From the NCBI GenBank assembly GCA_964445305.1, contig CAYUKK010000232.1, positions 1 to 18,257 on the forward strand: a DNA stretch of 18,257 nt, read 5' to 3'. The notes under the pieces are model-generated. The model saw only the letters and a list, made by a program, of their open reading frames with translations, did not search any database and was not told the DNA's origin. Source of the stretch: CAYUKK01 sp964445305. GTDB lineage: Bacteria; Acidobacteriota; Aminicenantia; Aminicenantales; UBA8522. A program made the position numbers and the translations under genes. This document shows positions 13,580 through 18,257 of the stretch, one piece after another. The first letter of the stretch is position 1, and each line of letters starts with the position of its first letter.

Positions 13580-16500
13580 TTATTCGCTTTTTTTGAGCCG
13601 CCCCGGTCGGCTGCGACTCAACTCCAGGGTGATTCGACTCTCCGTTTCTTCCTCGATGCGGCTGATTTCAAAATGGACCTGGCTAAGATACTTGATATGA
13701 GCCTGGAGATAGGTGAGTCCCTGCTGGCAGAGAAAATCCAGCCAGGCTCCCCGAGCTGTCTCATCCATGAGCTCGGGCGTTTCCTCCACATAAGTGGTTT
13801 TCGAGCGCGGGGTGAGTTTTGTTTCTTGGGAGCTTCGCCGCGCTATATAGAGGTTGAGACCATCGTGAAGCTCGAGCTCGTTAAGGTGAGGCTGCCAGCG
13901 GCTCGCCCAGCGGCGGTAGCGGCTATAGAATTTTTCGTTAGACTTCCGGATCTGTTCATCAGCCTGCATTTCGGAGATGAGGAAACGCCGAAGGTCATCG
14001 GCCGCTTGTCTGTTTTTTTCGTAAATGGGCAGCCTCGGCGCCCGGAAATAGGCAAACCAGCCACGGGGAATCCAGTAATCCCGGAAAAGATAGGGGGAAT
14101 AGCCTGAAAACGCCTGGACCCATTCGTGGGATGGGTAGCCGTGGAGGTTGAGATAGATATCGGGGAGCCAGCGTTCCTGAAGGTTCTTTCGAACCATGGC
14201 TTCGGGAAGGAAAGGTTTGGCCAGGCCGACTTGGGAGCCGATATCGACGCCGAGAGCACTGTAGCGGCCGGCATGAAGGCTGTGGAAAGGCGTGAGCTTT
14301 TGAAGCTCGAAGGCGAGGCTGGCCCCATCCGGATTTTCCAGGGGAAGGAGGACAAAGTTGATTCTCTGGAGAGCATTCTGGTAGGCCGCCTGCGTGGCCA
14401 GGAGCTCGGCCAACTTGAGAATATAGTTTGTTGACGAGACTTCGTTGGCGTGCTGGCGGCCGGAGAGGAAAAGCGTGGGCTTGAACGTGATCAACCGGGG
14501 CAGAGAGACATATTCTCCCTGAGGAAGGAAGGCTTCGATGACCGTGATTTCCCGATTCTCATAAGAGATGCCCCCGATGTAAGCTTTCAACATCGGGTAG
14601 CTGCCAAGGCTGTGGACGATGTCCAAGCATTTTTCGGGCGAAATGATTTCGTCCGTGCTCACGCCCACCTGGCCCGGGTGCCTGCCGAGCCGGCCTTTCT
14701 TCTTTATCAGCTTGGACGATACAACCAAGACTTCTTCTTTTTCGAAGTCCTTGTGTTTGAGACGGAGGGTAAGGAACTTCAGGCGGGGATAAGCGAAAAC
14801 AGTCTTAATAAGATGGCCCTTTTCCAGGTCCTTAACTGTCTGGATGATTTCCAGAGCGGTGAGATAATCCGTCTCTTTTTCAAACTCGAGCTCAACCACC
14901 AGGTTCTCGATACGGTCTTGATTTCCATCATAGACGAACGCGGGATAGCGAATCGCCTTTGGCTTGAGAGGGGGAAAGTTTTCCTCCTCGCTCTCCTCAA
15001 AATCACGTCCCTTTTCTTTCCATCTGAGAACGAGCCGGGGGGTTGAGGCTGACCAATCTTCGAGGATGGCGCGACAACTCGCGCTTCTGCCCTCAGTAGA
15101 AGGATGGACGAGGGGGAAGATGTTTCCAGGCGCCGAGAGGCGGGAAGTATCCTCGGGGAGGTCTGTCTCTTCAAGCTCGATGTCCGTGATGCCGCGAAGG
15201 AAGTCGAGGGTGTCGAAGTAAAGCTCATCGTGCATGGCTTCGAGGGAGCTGACGATTTCCTCATCCACTCCCAGCCTGAAATCGGGCTCGCTCGCCCGCA
15301 GCTCGATGAGGAGCCGCTTGAAGTAGGGCTGTTTGGCCGTGGTCGGTTTGTGGCCGGTTTTTTTCATGACATGAGCATAGACAGCCTTCAGAACCTCTTC
15401 TTGATAAAAACCCCAGACTTTTTCCAAATCGGTGGGCAAAAGCGCCGCCAAAACTGAGCTGTGCCCCTGTCGGACCTCCAGCCAGCCTGTGGCCACTTTG
15501 ACCGTTCCCCATTCGGGCAAGAGGTTCAAGAACGGAATGGTCCGGGTGCGTGGCGAGAAGCTGGCTTCGAGAAGGACTGCGCCCTGATGGTCCAGGGCCA
15601 CGAATTCATAAACAGGGTCGCCTTCAGACTTCATCTCGAAATGGATGCTATTCAGGGGGAGGCCGAGCTCGGCCGCGAAGATTTCATCCACCGGGTAGAG
15701 CTCCTGGAGCCAGCGAATCGGCTCGGTGTAGAACCTTTTTGGCCTGGTCCAATCGTCTTTTTCTTCGGCAAACCGGACAGTGAGGCTTGCAACCGGCCTC
15801 CCCCTGAGGCGGGGGAGGATTTTCTCGGTCAGCCAGAAGAAACCCTGCTTGTAGGCGCTCAGGACTTCGACTTCGAAAGCGCGCCAGCCGGCTCCACGGA
15901 GGGTATCTTCGATGTCGGTCTGGATTTGTTGCCTTATCGCCGGCGATTCGCTCACACCCAGGCTGATCGAGAGCGGTGCCGCGTTCGACAAATTCCCGAT
16001 TTTGTCGTAGAGAAGGGACAAAGCATCCCTGACTTCCCAGGTGAATTCTTTCTCTTTCTCCAGGATGACTTTGTTCTCGCGGAGGCTTGAGAGACGGAAA
16101 CCCATTTTCTCCGCCTTTAAACTCTTTTCGAAGCTGGCTTTCACCGATTCAACGAATTTCTCATTCTGTTCAGGAAGGAAAAAATCTGCCTGGACATAGT
16201 CCAGGCTCTTGTCTTTCATTTTTTGGGCAAAGCTCTCCAGCTTGTTTCTTAGGAATGCCTCAGCCGCTCCGCCTTCCCCGCGGAGGAACTTGCCCAGGTC
16301 CTCCGACACATCGGTCAGGCCAAGATTTTCTTCACCGTAGCTTTCAAGGTAGGGAAAAGTGCGGGCGAGGTAAGTGAGGACTTTTTCTAATCCTTCCTCA
16401 TCTGCCGCCACCACGGCCAGGCTGTCCGTTTTGTTGAAAGGCTTGGATACGACCTGGACTGCGGCCTGGTTTTTGGCTAAGGATGGGAGCTTCAGTTTTC

Positions 16501-17710
16501 CCGTCTTGAGCAGTTCACGGGTGAAGCGGTTATCGCCGATGAGGCAGGGTGCAGCGACCGTATGGATGAGCTCGATTTCATTCTCAAAAAAAATAATGGG
16601 GAAAGAAGCTCCAGCCGTGGGCAAAACGAGGCGTGAGGCGAGCGGGGCGAGTGCCAGCGCGTTCAAGTTTTCAGGGATAATGACCGAGGTTTCGAGCCCG
16701 TCCAGAAGGCCGTCCTTATCGCGATCCGCATAAAGGCCTTTATCGGAAAAAAGGGAGATGAGGTCAAAAGTTTTATCCTGCGCCGGTTTTTTTCTCGGTG
16801 CTCTATATGCAGGCGTCAAGAGTCGCTTGGGAAAGCCGAGCCGCGGGAGCGATATCTCGTCTTCGGTCGTCCCGTCTTTGAGGATAAAGGTGAGTCGACG
16901 ACAACCGGGGTAGTTGAGCCAGTGAGTTTCCTGCCCATGTCGTTGAGCGTTCCGGAGGGAGGCGAGCGCCCGGGTTGCCTTTTCCCTATTTTTCCGATCG
17001 GAAAACGTGCATTCAAGCCGGAGCTCGGCGATCTCCCCAGCGTCGAACTTGAGCCTTCTCAGGCTGTCGGAGCTGGAGGTCAAGTCCGGAAATTCATAGA
17101 AAGCAGCGCGAATGATAGTCGTTGGCAGGGGGATTCCCGCCTCTTTCCAGAAATTGGCCAGGTCGTTCTCGACGGTCTGGTAAGTGAAACCATCTTCTCT
17201 TCCCCAGATTTCCCATAGATAGGGCCAGCGAAGGAAAAATGCCCGGCCCGTCTTGAGGAGCGCTTCGTCCGAGCCGGCAAGCAGAGCGATAGCGCTCGGG
17301 CCAGGGTCGGTGAGAAGGAGAACCACTCCTTGATGTGGTCCAAGAGCCGGCAGCGGAAATTTCGCTGCCCGAAGTTTTTCGAAAAAACGGAGGTTTGAGC
17401 CGATAAAAAGGAAGGTTGTCGTGGGTTGAGGTTTCGCCGCATCGGATTCTTTTTTTACTACAGCCAGGTCTTGAGCCAGGCTCTCAAAATTGGCGCGGGC
17501 GGCAATTTCTGCGGCTACCACCACTTCCGCTGGCCGCGGGTTATCGGGAATCACAAGCGAGAGAGCGACCGTGTCGGCGAGTTGGTCACCATCCCTATCC
17601 AGAAGACCCCCTCCCAGAAGATAGAGTTGAGAGAGACTCTTTATGCCGGCGGCGAGCTCACCAAGAAAAATGGTCGGAAGAAGGATGACCAAGAAGGCTA
17701 ACCTCTTCAT
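13580..17710 (-). CDS. Very large secreted M14 zinc carboxypeptidase
   Basis: This 1376-residue protein has a signal peptide (MKRLAFLVILLPTIFLGELAAG). The C-terminal part, about 1010-1360, is an M14 metallocarboxypeptidase domain. The zinc motif HANE has His1087 and Glu1090, the family-typical NPDG is at 1126-1129, and the third zinc ligand is probably His1190 in NLHGYPSHEW. A catalytic glutamate may be in YVEETPE near 1309-1310. The N-terminal two-thirds has two related modules (about 28-191 and 316-479), each opening with an acidic calcium-like loop (DRDGDQLAD and DRDKDGLLD). Related large M14 proteins occur in acidobacterial-type lineages. The frame is open 29 codons upstream, but ATG 17710 follows GGAGGGAGAAA and starts the signal peptide. 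It probably trims peptides in the periplasm or outside; the substrate is unknown. Confidence 0.88.
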   Translation of the reverse strand: MKRLAFLVILLPTIFLGELAAGIKSLSQLYLLGGGLLDRDGDQLADTVALSLVIPDNPRPAEVVVAAEIAARANFESLAQDLAVVKKESDAAKPQPTTTFLFIGSNLRFFEKLRAAKFPLPALGPHQGVVLLLTDPGPSAIALLAGSDEALLKTGRAFFLRWPYLWEIWGREDGFTYQTVENDLANFWKEAGIPLPTTIIRAAFYEFPDLTSSSDSLRRLKFDAGEIAELRLECTFSDRKNREKATRALASLRNAQRHGQETHWLNYPGCRRLTFILKDGTTEDEISLPRLGFPKRLLTPAYRAPRKKPAQDKTFDLISLFSDKGLYADRDKDGLLDGLETSVIIPENLNALALAPLASRLVLPTAGASFPIIFFENEIELIHTVAAPCLIGDNRFTRELLKTGKLKLPSLAKNQAAVQVVSKPFNKTDSLAVVAADEEGLEKVLTYLARTFPYLESYGEENLGLTDVSEDLGKFLRGEGGAAEAFLRNKLESFAQKMKDKSLDYVQADFFLPEQNEKFVESVKASFEKSLKAEKMGFRLSSLRENKVILEKEKEFTWEVRDALSLLYDKIGNLSNAAPLSISLGVSESPAIRQQIQTDIEDTLRGAGWRAFEVEVLSAYKQGFFWLTEKILPRLRGRPVASLTVRFAEEKDDWTRPKRFYTEPIRWLQELYPVDEIFAAELGLPLNSIHFEMKSEGDPVYEFVALDHQGAVLLEASFSPRTRTIPFLNLLPEWGTVKVATGWLEVRQGHSSVLAALLPTDLEKVWGFYQEEVLKAVYAHVMKKTGHKPTTAKQPYFKRLLIELRASEPDFRLGVDEEIVSSLEAMHDELYFDTLDFLRGITDIELEETDLPEDTSRLSAPGNIFPLVHPSTEGRSASCRAILEDWSASTPRLVLRWKEKGRDFEESEEENFPPLKPKAIRYPAFVYDGNQDRIENLVVELEFEKETDYLTALEIIQTVKDLEKGHLIKTVFAYPRLKFLTLRLKHKDFEKEEVLVVSSKLIKKKGRLGRHPGQVGVSTDEIISPEKCLDIVHSLGSYPMLKAYIGGISYENREITVIEAFLPQGEYVSLPRLITFKPTLFLSGRQHANEVSSTNYILKLAELLATQAAYQNALQRINFVLLPLENPDGASLAFELQKLTPFHSLHAGRYSALGVDIGSQVGLAKPFLPEAMVRKNLQERWLPDIYLNLHGYPSHEWVQAFSGYSPYLFRDYWIPRGWFAYFRAPRLPIYEKNRQAADDLRRFLISEMQADEQIRKSNEKFYSRYRRWASRWQPHLNELELHDGLNLYIARRSSQETKLTPRSKTTYVEETPELMDETARGAWLDFLCQQGLTYLQAHIKYLSQVHFEISRIEEETESRITLELSRSRPGRLKKSE

Positions 17711-17759
17711 TTTCTCCCTCCTCGCCATGTCGGACGGAATGCCGTTTTTCATCGGCTTC

Positions 17760-17788
17760 ATTGTCGAAAGAATGCCCCGGGAAGTCAA
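17760..17788 (-). promoter_or_regulatory. Probable promoter of the M14 carboxypeptidase gene
   Basis: On the minus strand, TTGACT (17788-17783), a 17-base spacer and GACAAT (17765-17760). Transcription would start near 17753, about 42 bases before ATG 17710. The -35 box lies 13 bases from the end of repeat element C. Confidence 0.5.
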
Positions 17789-17801
17789 CATGCCCATGGA
17801 A

Positions 17802-18032
17802 TCTCAGGATTGCCGATAGAAACACCCGACGGGTCCTGTCGTGGTTCCCCCCCGGCGCCCCCGAGCGGTCTATCTTGTTTATAATCAACCAAGAAGATGG
17901 GTGCCATCAAACGCTCGGGTCGGCGGGGGGCCCCCGAACCACACCACCCCTCAGGTGCGCTCGCTATCGTGATAATTTGTTATAAGATGAAGCACTTTCG
18001 CTTGATGATAATTTTCTATTGGCAAATCTGGG
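17802..18032. repeat. Intergenic repeat element C (231 bp, inverted-repeat ends)
   Basis: Element C is collinear with element A when read on the minus strand. Block 1 (18032-17998) matches A at 31 of 35 positions and block 2 (17856-17809) at 46 of 48. Its ends are imperfect inverted repeats: about 16 of 20 positions pair between 17803-17822 and 18013-18032. The centre is longer than in A (141 against 60 bases) and unrelated. It includes a second, degraded, oppositely oriented block-2-like stretch at about 17934-17975, with GAACCAC, GGTGC and CTATCG in the same order, which creates a large palindrome. No coding frame with a ribosome binding site and no target-site duplication were seen. Confidence 0.75.
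17841..17942. repeat. GC-rich inverted repeat inside element C
   Basis: The left arm (17841-17867) begins GTGGTTC and ends CCGAGCG. The right arm (17912-17942) begins CGCTCGGG and ends GAACCAC. Between the matching ends both arms are runs of C or G that pair imperfectly. The 44-base AT-richer spacer (17868-17911) can itself fold through TCTTG/CAAGA. The whole could extrude as a cruciform or form a long hairpin in RNA. Confidence 0.65.
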
Positions 18033-18047
18033 ATAGTTAAGTCGGGC

Positions 18048-18076
18048 TTGCGAGGCTCTCGAGTTTTAGATAACAT
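18048..18076 (+). promoter_or_regulatory. Possible promoter of the rightward partial gene
   Basis: TTGCGA (18048-18053), a 17-base spacer and TAACAT (18071-18076). Transcription would start near 18083, so the leader would open directly with the hairpin at 18084-18099. The -35 box lies 15 bases from the end of element C; the matching distance at element A is 14. Confidence 0.4.
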
Positions 18077-18083
18077 AGCTTCG

Positions 18084-18099
18084 AGCCAGATAGCTGGCT
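18084..18099 (+). other. Leader hairpin of the rightward partial gene
   Basis: A perfect six-base stem, AGCCAG/CTGGCT, with the tetraloop ATAG. It would sit at the very 5' end of the predicted transcript, 31 bases before the start codon, and may protect the mRNA. It is too short for a terminator and lacks a T-run. Confidence 0.4.
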
Positions 18100-18130
18100 T
18101 CCAAATCCATTCTTTGAAGAGGAGGTGTCC

Positions 18131-18257
18131 ATGAGGCGGAGCGCATATCGCCTGCAAGGGATGGTCATTTTTTTTCTCCTCTCCTGTCTTTCTTTAGGGT
18201 GGAGTTTCCAGGCAGCTCCGGATTATGGAAAAATCTTGGGAAAGTGGAAGATCGAGA
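18131..18257 (+). CDS. 5' end of a secreted protein gene (partial, unidentified)
   Basis: ATG 18131 follows a strong GAGGAGGT (18119-18126) and opens a frame of 42 codons to the window edge. The first residues include a basic start (MRRSAYR) and a hydrophobic core (MVIFFLLSCLSLGW), a signal peptide probably cleaved around the alanines of SFQAAPDYG. The visible mature start, DYGKILGKWKIE, is too short to assign a family. A cysteine in the hydrophobic part (LLSC) is followed by more hydrophobic residues, so a lipoprotein signal is possible but not favoured. It is divergent from the M14 gene across element C. Confidence 0.7.
   Translation, partial: MRRSAYRLQGMVIFFLLSCLSLGWSFQAAPDYGKILGKWKIE

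Noticed and set aside
14450..16090. Plus-strand open frames of about 200 codons inside the M14 gene
   Set aside because: They are antisense to a continuous 1376-codon gene with a signal peptide and catalytic motifs, and show no recognisable protein features.
17802..18032. CRISPR array or integron attC site in the right intergenic region
   Set aside because: There are no regularly spaced direct repeats, and the inverted repeats do not fit the attC core-site layout.

Overview
The window reads as chromosomal DNA of a Gram-negative (diderm), GC-rich bacterium. The gene content is core and outer-membrane directed: BamA, OmpH/Skp, LolC/LolD and the early lipid A enzymes LpxA and LpxI. The LpxI type of hydrolase, the very large secreted M14 carboxypeptidase and the general protein style suggest an uncultivated lineage of the Acidobacteriota/Aminicenantes kind. 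That placement is inference from style; no marker was searched.

Layout. Positions 1-20 hold the first codons of a leftward gene. Positions 21-344 are a divergent intergenic region with repeat element A. Positions 345-6602 are a tight rightward operon: GNAT-like protein, enoyl-CoA hydratase, ribH, nusB, lysS, lolC/E and lolD. Positions 6603-6810 are a spacer with a diverged repeat copy (B) and a strong promoter. Positions 6811-12726 are a second rightward operon: bamA, ompH/skp, fabZ, lpxA, lpxI and a Gfo/Idh/MocA dehydrogenase of the kind found next to lpx genes. A hairpin at 12728-12748 separates it from two leftward genes, a LolA-like periplasmic protein (12748-13479) and a 1376-residue M14 metallocarboxypeptidase (13580-17710). 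Positions 17711-18130 are a second divergent intergenic region carrying repeat element C, with a large palindrome. A rightward secreted-protein gene starts at 18131 and leaves the window.

How the genes work together. The first operon mixes housekeeping functions (riboflavin, transcription antitermination, lysyl-tRNA) with lipoprotein export (LolCD). The second builds the outer membrane: BamA inserts beta-barrels, OmpH/Skp chaperones them, FabZ supplies 3-hydroxyacyl chains, and LpxA and LpxI make lipid A precursors. The dehydrogenase may modify the sugar nucleotide before LpxA acts on it, as GnnA does, which would give amide-linked acyl chains.

The coding part is mostly ordinary. The least explained signal is the family of intergenic repeats. 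A and C share two blocks (31/35 and 46/48 identical bases), are bounded by imperfect inverted repeats, and each lies between two divergent promoters. B shares their hairpin core. They may be MITE-like mobile elements or a conserved cis-regulatory or structured-RNA module; the sequence alone does not decide.
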